The notes under the pieces are model-generated. The model had not been told where the DNA came from, did no database searches, and saw nothing but the letters and a program-made list of their open reading frames with translations. 6,449 nt of DNA. Origin: Bacteriovoracaceae bacterium UBA2394. GTDB lineage: Bacteria > Bdellovibrionota > UBA2394. Location of the stretch: contig DDSI01000221.1 in NCBI GenBank assembly GCA_002343335.1, forward strand, positions 2,969 to 9,417. Direction: 5' to 3'. Below are positions 1-5,463 of the stretch, piece by piece. How positions within the stretch are numbered: position 1 is the stretch's first letter; each line of letters begins with the position of its first letter. The translations under genes were made by a program, and so were the position numbers.

Positions 1-12
1 AAACGAAGTTCC

Positions 13-843
13 ATGTGGAAAGCCAAAATCAACGAGCGCCGAAAGAGAACCTTTCACGAGTGGTCCAAGCAAGCCGGATTTTTGTTCCAAGAAAGGACCT
101 TGAATATTCCTGACGTAGGTCGCCTCCGATTTCTCATTTCAAGACCCGAGGGCGCTGATTCTCGCAATCCCGTGCCCGCTCTTATTTTTATGAATGGCTC
201 GGATGGATCTGCAGAGGAAATCGCATTTTCCATGCTGCCCTACAAATCGGAGCCGATGGCATTTGTATTGATGGCGGTGGTGGGAAGTGTGGACTGCGAC
301 TTTCCGATGGCAACCGATTCGGAACGAGTTACCAAAGCGCTTATCGATGCGCTTGAAACTCTTGAGTGGTTGGACTCCAAAAATATTGGAATGGTGGGTT
401 TTAGCTTTGGGGCATACTGGACCTTCATCTCGGCAAAGACAGATTCACGAATTCGCTACGCAGTGTGCAATGGTATGCCCTTTCGACACACCTTCCAAAT
501 GAGAACGAGCTTCAAGCTGAATCCTGTGATTACCGATTCGCTGATGAGTCTCTTTCAAGTTCGACATCCATTTTTCCTTCTCAAAATAATCAACACCCTA
601 GTGGAGCGAGCCGATCGGCTGCTTTATCACCCCTCTGGACCGATCTTGGCCATCAATGGGGATCAAGACTCCATTGTCGATTCCCGGGACACGGAGATCA
701 TCGGGCGGGCGCCCGGCAATCAACTTTTGATGCTTCGCAATGACGACCACTGCGGCCTCTATAAGTTCGACAGAATGGTAAAGATTCTCGTAGCCTGGGC
801 GAGACGCCATAGCCTGAACCTTAGGGAAACCCAATTAGGATAG
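13..843 (+). CDS. Alpha/beta hydrolase, dienelactone-hydrolase-like (5' end uncertain)
   Basis: Probable serine hydrolase of the alpha/beta fold; the substrate cannot be read from the sequence, so an esterase or similar acyl hydrolase is the most I can say. With the ATG at 13 it has 276 residues. Seen: a likely oxyanion loop MNGSDG (60-65), the nucleophile elbow G-F-S-F-G with Ser131, a candidate acid in GDQDSIVD (Asp219 the likelier, Asp217 the alternative), and a candidate His246 in NDDHCGL. The order and spacing fit a Ser-Asp-His triad of the dienelactone hydrolase/acyl-peptidase type. No signal peptide or membrane segment is visible, so it is probably cytoplasmic. The frame is open back to base 1 and no Shine-Dalgarno can be seen in the 12 bases before the ATG, so the true start may lie outside the window. 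It lies 34 bp upstream of a nucleotide-sugar dehydrogenase on the same strand and is probably co-transcribed with it. Confidence 0.8.
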   Translation: MWKAKINERRKRTFHEWSKQAGFLFQERTLNIPDVGRLRFLISRPEGADSRNPVPALIFMNGSDGSAEEIAFSMLPYKSEPMAFVLMAVVGSVDCDFPMATDSERVTKALIDALETLEWLDSKNIGMVGFSFGAYWTFISAKTDSRIRYAVCNGMPFRHTFQMRTSFKLNPVITDSLMSLFQVRHPFFLLKIINTLVERADRLLYHPSGPILAINGDQDSIVDSRDTEIIGRAPGNQLLMLRNDDHCGLYKFDRMVKILVAWARRHSLNLRETQLG

Positions 844-878
844 CCAAAAACGCCCTTTTACGATTAAATCGTCGGCTA
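841..878 (+). other. Possible two-part hairpin spanning the gene junction
   Basis: TAGCC (841-845) is complementary to GGCTA (874-878), and inside it ACGAT (860-864) pairs with ATCGT (868-872) around a TAA loop. The outer stem runs from the stop codon of the hydrolase to the A of the dehydrogenase start codon and would cover its weak ribosome site. There is no T-tract, so this is not a terminator. A role in translational coupling is inference; both stems are only 5 bp and could arise by chance. Confidence 0.3.
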
Positions 879-2284
879 TGATTCCAAGTAATATCACGGC
901 GACCAAAACGGCTGAGCTCAATCATCTTTCACTGTTGAATCCGAGCGATCTCGAAGGATCTTCCTACGGCGATCTTCGTCAACGACTTCTCGATAAGAAA
1001 GCCAAGATCGGCGTGGTGGGACTTGGTTACGTCGGCCTTCCACTCAGCATGGCATTTGCGTCCAAAGGATATCACGTCATTGGCTTCGACAATAATCCCC
1101 AGAAGGTGGAACTGCTGAATCAGGGAAAATCCTACATTCAAGATGTTCCCACTCCAGAAGTGACAAAGAATTTAGAAGCGAAACGATTTGAGGCTTATCC
1201 AAACTTTTCCAAGATTAAAGACTGCGACGTTATCGTCATTTGCGTCCCTACGCCGCTCAGCAAAACTAAAGATCCGGACATGTCCTACATTTTACAGGCT
1301 CTTGAAAAAGTGGAAGCCTCTATGCGAGTAGGCCAACTCGTGATCTTGGAAAGTACTACTTATCCTGGCACGACTCGAGAGGTGATGCTTCCTCAGTTGG
1401 AAGGAGCCGGGAAGCGAATCCTCGGTAGAAACTTTGTGGTCGGTAAAGATTTCTATCTCGCCTTTTCTCCTGAGCGTGTGGATCCCGGAAATGCGAAATA
1501 CAACGTATACAACACCCCCAAAGTCGTCGGAGGAGTTACTCCTCAGTGCGGTGAACTTGCTTCGATCTTTTATTCCAACGTGATGGATAAAGTCGTGCAA
1601 GTAAGCTCCCCTGAGAGCGCCGAAATGGTGAAATTGCTCGAGAACACCTTTCGCTGCGTAAACATCGCGCTGGTGAATGAAGTCGCAATCATGTGTGAGA
1701 AACTTCAAGTGGATTGCTGGGAAGTCATCGAAGCCGCCAGCACAAAGCCCTTTGGATTCATGCCTTTTTTCCCGGGTCCAGGCTTGGGCGGACATTGCAT
1801 ACCGATCGATCCCACTTATCTCAGTTGGAAATTGCGATCGCTCAATTACACCGCTCGATTTATTGATCTGGCGAATTCAATCAACTCGTCGATGCCTTCG
1901 TTTTGTGTCGAAAAGATCAATCAGGCACTCAACAAACAATCGAAAGCCATCAATGGTTCAAAGATTTTAATTTTGGGCGTGGCCTACAAGAAAGACATCG
2001 ATGATCTTCGAGAGTCTCCGGCTCTCGATGTTATTCACCTCTTAAAAGGCAAGGGCGCGAACGTCGATTACTTCGACCCTTACATTCCCGCTATTGATTG
2101 GGATCATTTGGAGATGAGTTCGATAGAACTTTCGCCCGCGAAGATCTCGCAGTACGACCTTGTGGTTATTACAACGGATCACAGTAATGTGGATTATGCC
2201 TCGGTTGTGAAAAACGCCCGACTGGTTGTCGATAGCCGAAATGCGCTTCGCGACTACAAAGAAGATAAAATCGTGAAGCTGTAA
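878..2284 (+). CDS. wbpA: Nucleotide-sugar dehydrogenase, WbpA-like (UDP-N-acetylglucosamine 6-dehydrogenase)
   Basis: A 468-residue member of the UDP-glucose/UDP-N-acetyl-sugar/GDP-mannose dehydrogenase family. Members oxidise C6 of a nucleotide sugar to the uronic acid with two NAD+, supplying precursors for O-antigen or capsule. Seen: Rossmann motif GLGYVG (48-53) with Asp71 at the end of the second strand (NAD preference), FSPERVDPG (196-204), the central-domain K252-LLEN-T, catalytic Cys307 in GPGLGGHCIPIDP (300-312), and C-terminal sugar-binding LGVAYKKDIDDLRESP (366-381). The GGHCIPIDP and AYKKDIDD-RESP wording resembles WbpA rather than UDP-glucose dehydrogenase; the exact substrate (UDP-GlcNAc or UDP-GalNAc) is inference. 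The ATG at 878 gives a tail of about 30 residues before the usual family start. No other in-frame ATG occurs before residue 58, and the Shine-Dalgarno is weak. It is the second gene of a unit ending in the terminator at 2325-2352. Confidence 0.9.
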   Translation: MIPSNITATKTAELNHLSLLNPSDLEGSSYGDLRQRLLDKKAKIGVVGLGYVGLPLSMAFASKGYHVIGFDNNPQKVELLNQGKSYIQDVPTPEVTKNLEAKRFEAYPNFSKIKDCDVIVICVPTPLSKTKDPDMSYILQALEKVEASMRVGQLVILESTTYPGTTREVMLPQLEGAGKRILGRNFVVGKDFYLAFSPERVDPGNAKYNVYNTPKVVGGVTPQCGELASIFYSNVMDKVVQVSSPESAEMVKLLENTFRCVNIALVNEVAIMCEKLQVDCWEVIEAASTKPFGFMPFFPGPGLGGHCIPIDPTYLSWKLRSLNYTARFIDLANSINSSMPSFCVEKINQALNKQSKAINGSKILILGVAYKKDIDDLRESPALDVIHLLKGKGANVDYFDPYIPAIDWDHLEMSSIELSPAKISQYDLVVITTDHSNVDYASVVKNARLVVDSRNALRDYKEDKIVKL

Positions 2285-2324
2285 TTTTTTGGGCGCCGCT
2301 CCAATGGCGCTTAAAGTGTCGAAA

Positions 2325-2352
2325 GGCGCGTCAACTCGGACGCGCCTTTTTT
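2325..2352 (+). terminator. Rho-independent terminator after the dehydrogenase gene
   Basis: A perfect 8-bp stem, GGCGCGTC (2325-2332) with GACGCGCC (2339-2346), closes a 6-base loop AACTCG and is followed at once by six T (2347-2352). AAA at 2322-2324 can extend the stem into the T-tract. A weaker hairpin, GCGCC (2293-2297) with GGCGC (2306-2310), precedes it without a T-run. The element should end the hydrolase-dehydrogenase transcript, and it lies only 16 bp before the next start codon. Confidence 0.92.
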
Positions 2353-2368
2353 ATTGTAAGATTAATTG

Positions 2369-3946
2369 ATGGGGACGGGGGAGCACAGGATCCACGAAGC
2401 GGATCAATGGGCGGAATTTATTCAGTTTTTGACTGATAAATTGCAGGACTCCCCTTCCGCCAAATCTCAAATTCTTTGGGCCCTCGATCAAGCCCGGCGA
2501 TACGCCGAACTCAAACAGGAAAACGAAATTCTCCGCCATCAAGTATCCGCGGAAAGTGCGAAACGTGAATTGCTCATGCAATCAGCCCTCGAGCTTTCCG
2601 ATGTAAAGGATGTGCATGTTCTTTGTGGCAGGATTCTCACTAAAATTCGAGAGCTGACTCACGCGGAGGGCGGCAGCCTCTACCTTGTGAATAAGAGTAC
2701 GAATACGATTTCCTTTAGCACCGCTCAAAATGAAAAAGTGGCCGTGCCGCATGCTCAGTTCTCTTTGCCGATCGACAATTCCTCGATGGCCGGGGCCTGT
2801 GCCTACCGAAGAAAAGTCATTCACGTTCCCGACGTCAGTAACATTCCGGAGCATGAAGGATTCAAATTCAATCGCTCTATGGACGAAAAGACGGGGTACG
2901 TTACCCGTTGCGCACTTTGCATTCCTCTTATGAAAACGACCAATGAATGTGTGGGCGTCATTCAGCTCCTCAATAGCACGCACGCGGTCACTTTCACGGA
3001 TGAAGATATCGAATTTGCCCGAGCTCTCTCCGGACATATTGCCGTCGCCCTTGAAACAGCGATTCTTTATCAAGAAATTGAACACCTCTTCGAAGGATTC
3101 ATTCAAGCCTCCGTGACGGCTATCGAATCTCGAGATCCCGTAACCTCCGGACACAGCGAACGCGTCGCCCAGCTCACGGTAGGATTAGCTCAGGTCGTCT
3201 CGGAATCCTCTGCGCCTGTATTTCGAGGAATGGATTTTGACGAACAACATTTGAAAGAGCTTCGCTATGCCGCACTTCTTCACGATTTTGGAAAAATTGG
3301 TGTCCCCGAATCCGTGCTACTCAAAGAGAAAAAACTTTATCCCGAAGAGCTTAAAGACATTACGCATCGAATTACCATTTTAAAGCTCGCCTTTCCAGAA
3401 CAGGCCTTGGAATTCGAAGCGTTCTTACAAAAAGTGCTCAACGCAAACGAACCCAAGGTGAAAGCTGGCGAAGCATTGGAAGATCTCTCCCGATTTTTAG
3501 AAAAGGAATATGAAGTGTTTGGGCAGAAATTCCCACTCCTTCGCTCGGAGGAATGGAAGCACCTTTCCATCTCGAAGGGTAGCCTTACTCCCGAAGACCG
3601 AAAACTTATCGAGTCCCATGTCACCCACACCTATCGTTTCCTTCGACAAATACCTTGGAGCAAACGACTCTCTCGCGTTCCAGACATTGCGCACGCCCAT
3701 CATGAGAAATTGGATGGCACCGGATACCCTCGTGGCGTGAAGCAACTCGATATTCCCTTTGAAAGTCAGATGATGGCGATTGCAGATATCTACGATGCTC
3801 TCACTTCGCCCGACAGGCCTTACAAAAAATCTGTTCCTGAAAGCAAAGCGTTTGAAATTCTGATGGAAGATGCTGCGCACGGGAAATTGAATTCCGATTT
3901 AGTTTTGCTTTTTAGGGATCAGAGGGTTCCGAAGTTTTTAAAGTAA
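2369..3946 (+). CDS. GAF-HD-GYP cyclic-di-GMP phosphodiesterase with extended catalytic domain
   Basis: Predicted cytoplasmic sensor enzyme that hydrolyses cyclic di-GMP. With the ATG at 2369 it has 525 residues; a TTG directly before it is the alternative. Order: a helical, probably coiled N-terminus (about 38-70); a GAF domain (about 80-233) with the typical GGSLYLVNK, VIHVPDVSN and VGVIQLLN strands; a connecting helix; then HD-GYP (about 245-510). Metal-site residues are present: GHSERV (H262), HD (H305/D306), H417 in IESH, HH (444/445), the HHEKLDGTGYP signature, and D473 in IADIYDAL. The H417-H444 and H445-D473 distances match characterised HD-GYP enzymes, but D306-H417 is 111 residues against about 28, so some 83 residues are inserted. 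No transmembrane segment is seen. There is no good Shine-Dalgarno. The PilZ gene follows after 16 bp, which points to a shared c-di-GMP circuit. The GAF ligand is unknown. Confidence 0.92.
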   Translation: MGTGEHRIHEADQWAEFIQFLTDKLQDSPSAKSQILWALDQARRYAELKQENEILRHQVSAESAKRELLMQSALELSDVKDVHVLCGRILTKIRELTHAEGGSLYLVNKSTNTISFSTAQNEKVAVPHAQFSLPIDNSSMAGACAYRRKVIHVPDVSNIPEHEGFKFNRSMDEKTGYVTRCALCIPLMKTTNECVGVIQLLNSTHAVTFTDEDIEFARALSGHIAVALETAILYQEIEHLFEGFIQASVTAIESRDPVTSGHSERVAQLTVGLAQVVSESSAPVFRGMDFDEQHLKELRYAALLHDFGKIGVPESVLLKEKKLYPEELKDITHRITILKLAFPEQALEFEAFLQKVLNANEPKVKAGEALEDLSRFLEKEYEVFGQKFPLLRSEEWKHLSISKGSLTPEDRKLIESHVTHTYRFLRQIPWSKRLSRVPDIAHAHHEKLDGTGYPRGVKQLDIPFESQMMAIADIYDALTSPDRPYKKSVPESKAFEILMEDAAHGKLNSDLVLLFRDQRVPKFLK

Positions 3947-3952
3947 TCGCTT

Positions 3953-3957
3953 GGGGG
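3953..3957 (+). promoter_or_regulatory. Shine-Dalgarno GGGGG that decides the PilZ start
   Basis: Five G lie five bases before the GTG at 3963. The run can pair with the anti-Shine-Dalgarno CCUCC with one G-U wobble. The TTG at 3951, which would give four more residues, has no such site and sits 4 bp after the previous stop, so GTG 3963 is preferred. The same GGGGGTT at the same distance precedes the ATG at 4601. Confidence 0.6.
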
Positions 3958-3962
3958 TTCCC

Positions 3963-4343
3963 GTGTCCGATGATCGTCGAAAATTTCCACGCTTTAACGT
4001 CCACCGGCTCAATGAACTCAAAGCCAAAATTGATCGTCATCGCACCTTTGAACAGGTCATCACGTTAGGAATTGGTGGCTGTGGGTTTTACGGTACGCTG
4101 GAATCGAAACACTTTCTCACCCCCGTAAAAAGAGTATTCAGTATTTTCGAATTCGAAGGCGTAACATCTCAGCCTGTCGAAATTCAAGGCAACCTTCTCT
4201 ATGCCCGAGACATTCAACTGAATGATGAAAAGATTGTGTTCTTCGGCGTCGAATTTATTGAAGCTCATCAAAAGCTCATCGAACCTATCGTCCAAAAACT
4301 TGAAGCCTTGAAAGAGGCAGGAAAAGTAAATCTCGCCCCCTAA
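3963..4343 (+). CDS. Small PilZ-domain protein with degenerate second motif
   Basis: A single-domain protein of 126 residues from GTG 3963, of the size and opening typical of stand-alone PilZ proteins. Seen: the RxxxR ligand motif as R6-K-F-P-R10 near the N-terminus, followed by beta-strand-rich sequence and a hydrophobic-G-V-E-F strand (IVFFGVEFIE), ending in a helix (HQKLIEPIVQKLEALKEA). The second motif, normally (D/N)xSxxG, reads T-L-G-I-G-G (34-39): the glycine is kept, but the D/N and Ser positions are Thr and Gly. PilZ domains bind c-di-GMP and pass the signal to a partner; here binding may be altered or lost, which is inference. It lies 16 bp after the HD-GYP gene, so the pair is probably co-transcribed. 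No membrane or signal segment is visible. The target is unknown; polysaccharide synthesis, motility or secretion are all possible. Confidence 0.8.
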   Translation: MSDDRRKFPRFNVHRLNELKAKIDRHRTFEQVITLGIGGCGFYGTLESKHFLTPVKRVFSIFEFEGVTSQPVEIQGNLLYARDIQLNDEKIVFFGVEFIEAHQKLIEPIVQKLEALKEAGKVNLAP

Positions 4344-4542
4344 TGCATCGCGCTTAACACTTCGGTACATGGGTTTCGAATATTCATTTCTGTAAGCCGC
4401 GGCGGTCAGGTCTTTACAGATACGCTTGGAACTTCTGGACGCAATAGTAGCAAAGCTGGATGGAACATGGTTATGTGGGCGTAAACTTTTGATCGATCGA
4501 GGCGAAGGACGACGCTGGACAAGAAGCGTGTGATTCTGACAA

Positions 4543-4560
4543 CTAGATTTCACATCTAAG
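4543..4560. promoter_or_regulatory. Small dyad upstream of the repeat-protein gene
   Basis: TAGAT and ATCTA are arranged as an inverted repeat around TTCAC, with a further C/G pair possible if A4559 is bulged. It overlaps the only reasonable -35 candidate region, so it could be an operator or a hairpin in the leader. The short arms make chance occurrence quite possible. Confidence 0.2.
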
Positions 4561-4569
4561 GAATAAGAC

Positions 4570-4680
4570 ATGCTATGGATAATCCCAATAGGGGGTTACT
4601 ATGCGTCTTATTTCTTATTCCTTAGCTGCGTTTTTGTTATTGGGTTCAGCGTCGCTCCATGCCGGGAATTGCCCGGATAA
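4570..4680 (+). CDS. Possible 36-codon small membrane ORF overlapping the next gene
   Basis: An ATG at 4570 is preceded by AAGGAA (4558-4563) at 6 bases, a better canonical Shine-Dalgarno than most genes here have. The frame runs 36 codons to TAA 4678-4680 and overlaps the signal-peptide region of the next gene in a different frame. The peptide begins MLWIIPIGG and has a hydrophobic stretch at about residues 10-29, long enough for one membrane span, with Cys20 and Cys31. Hydrophobicity in a second frame of a T-rich signal-peptide coding region is expected by chance, so this is a candidate only. If translated it could be a leader peptide that controls the downstream gene. Confidence 0.25.
   Translation: MLWIIPIGGYYASYFLFLSCVFVIGFSVAPCRELPG
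4591..4595 (+). promoter_or_regulatory. Shine-Dalgarno of the repeat-protein gene
   Basis: GGGGG stands five bases before ATG 4601 (GGGGG-TTACT-ATG). It supports that start, which is also the one that opens directly into a signal peptide. Confidence 0.6.
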
Positions 4681-5365
4681 CGTTTATTACAAAAATGGAT
4701 CGCTCGCAAAATGGGGAGCAACATTGTACTACAGTGGGGGTCGACTCCTCAAAACTGGCAATGCCCTTTATTACGCCAATGGAAGCCTTCTAAAAAATAA
4801 CGATACGCTCTACTACAAGGAAGGACGGCTTCTTAAAGCTGGAGACAACCTCTACTATTATAAAGACCAGCGACTGCTGAAGAGTGGTAAGCATTTTTAC
4901 TATGCCGACGGCCGAATCCTTACCGATGGCTCAACCTATTACCATTCCAATGGCCGTATTGCCCGCTGGGGTAAAACTCTTTACCGAGAGGACGGCTCGA
5001 TCACTCAGTTTCCCGTGAGATTGCAGTCCAAGGTAGATACCCTGGGTGAGCTCCGCTTCGTGGTTTCGAGTGAAGAGGTGAAAGTTGAATTGGATTTGGC
5101 CTTAGAGGATGCCGACAGTGTGCGTATCCGATCGAATGAAGTCCTCAACGACGACCTTCTTTTGAAAGTGCAAATCAATTCAGGAAAAGACGGCGAGTCT
5201 CTCACTCTCGCGATTGGAAATGATTCGATGGCTTGCGAGTTAAATGCGGGCGAGACGTTCGAAATTGATCACGACAAAGCTCAACTAAAAGTAATCGTCG
5301 CTCCAGGCGTGAATGTGGACGATGTTCGAGGGGCGCTTCAGAAGGCGTTAGACAGCATTCGATAA
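4601..5365 (+). CDS. Secreted protein with eight MORN-like YY-x-x-G repeats and a unique C-terminal domain
   Basis: An exported protein of 254 residues with no recognised function. Residues 1-21 form a signal peptide (Arg2, a hydrophobic core AAFLLLGSA, cleavage probably after SLHA21); the AGNC context does not fit a lipobox. Residues 27-135 are about eight tandem units, mostly 14 residues, with a core close to LYY-x-x-G-R-L-L-K-x-G; the aromatic pairs start near 29, 43, 57, 71, 86, 100, 113 and 127. This resembles the MORN_2/YwqK-type repeat, though more degenerate. Residues 137-254 look beta-rich and acidic, then end in a short helix, and match nothing I know. Only two Cys occur (24 and 212), one at each end of the mature chain, so a disulfide joining them is possible. 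Likely location is periplasm or outside; a binding or envelope role is inference. It follows the c-di-GMP pair after a 257-bp gap, so it is probably its own transcript. Confidence 0.85.
   Translation: MRLISYSLAAFLLLGSASLHAGNCPDNVYYKNGSLAKWGATLYYSGGRLLKTGNALYYANGSLLKNNDTLYYKEGRLLKAGDNLYYYKDQRLLKSGKHFYYADGRILTDGSTYYHSNGRIARWGKTLYREDGSITQFPVRLQSKVDTLGELRFVVSSEEVKVELDLALEDADSVRIRSNEVLNDDLLLKVQINSGKDGESLTLAIGNDSMACELNAGETFEIDHDKAQLKVIVAPGVNVDDVRGALQKALDSIR
4679..5005 (+). repeat. Protein-level tandem repeat, about 8 units of 42 bp
   Basis: The coding region for residues 27-135 of the secreted protein repeats with a period of about 42 bp (one unit has an added codon and one a missing one). The units are clear at protein level (YY-x-x-G-R/S-L-L-K) but have diverged at the DNA level, so this is an old duplication rather than a fresh, slippage-prone array. 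Confidence 0.8.
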
Positions 5366-5463
5366 ATTATTTTTATTGAACACTTTTGCACACTCTTCCG
5401 TTTCGTTGCGAATCTACGAGCCCTTTGTTGCAAATTATTGGTTATCGAGTATTAGGGTCGCAA

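Larger units (their letters stand above)
4344..4600 (+). other. Intergenic region before the repeat-protein gene
   Basis: There is no clear intrinsic terminator after the PilZ gene; the only hairpin with a 5-bp stem in the middle, ACGCT (4512-4516) with AGCGT (4525-4529), lacks a T-tract. A promoter is expected here. CTGACA (4536-4541) matches the -35 consensus at 5 of 6 positions, but no good -10 stands 16-18 bp further on; GATAAT (4578-4583) matches -10 well but lies too near the start codon and has no -35. A dyad TAGAT (4544-4548)/ATCTA (4554-4558) sits in the same stretch. The PilZ frame stays open past its stop up to 4484. Confidence 0.5.

Noticed and set aside
1292..1795. 167-residue open frame on the minus strand
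   Set aside because: Completely antisense to the dehydrogenase, whose motifs are intact; the antisense protein has no recognisable feature.
2582..3154. 190-residue open frame on the minus strand
   Set aside because: It lies wholly inside the GAF and early HD-GYP coding region, has no sensible domain or ribosome site, and reflects codon bias of the plus-strand gene.
4065..4571. 168-residue minus-strand frame covering the intergenic gap
   Set aside because: Half of it is antisense to the PilZ gene. The peptide is low in structure-like patterns and no ribosome site was seen. It was considered because it fills the gap, but nothing positive supports it.
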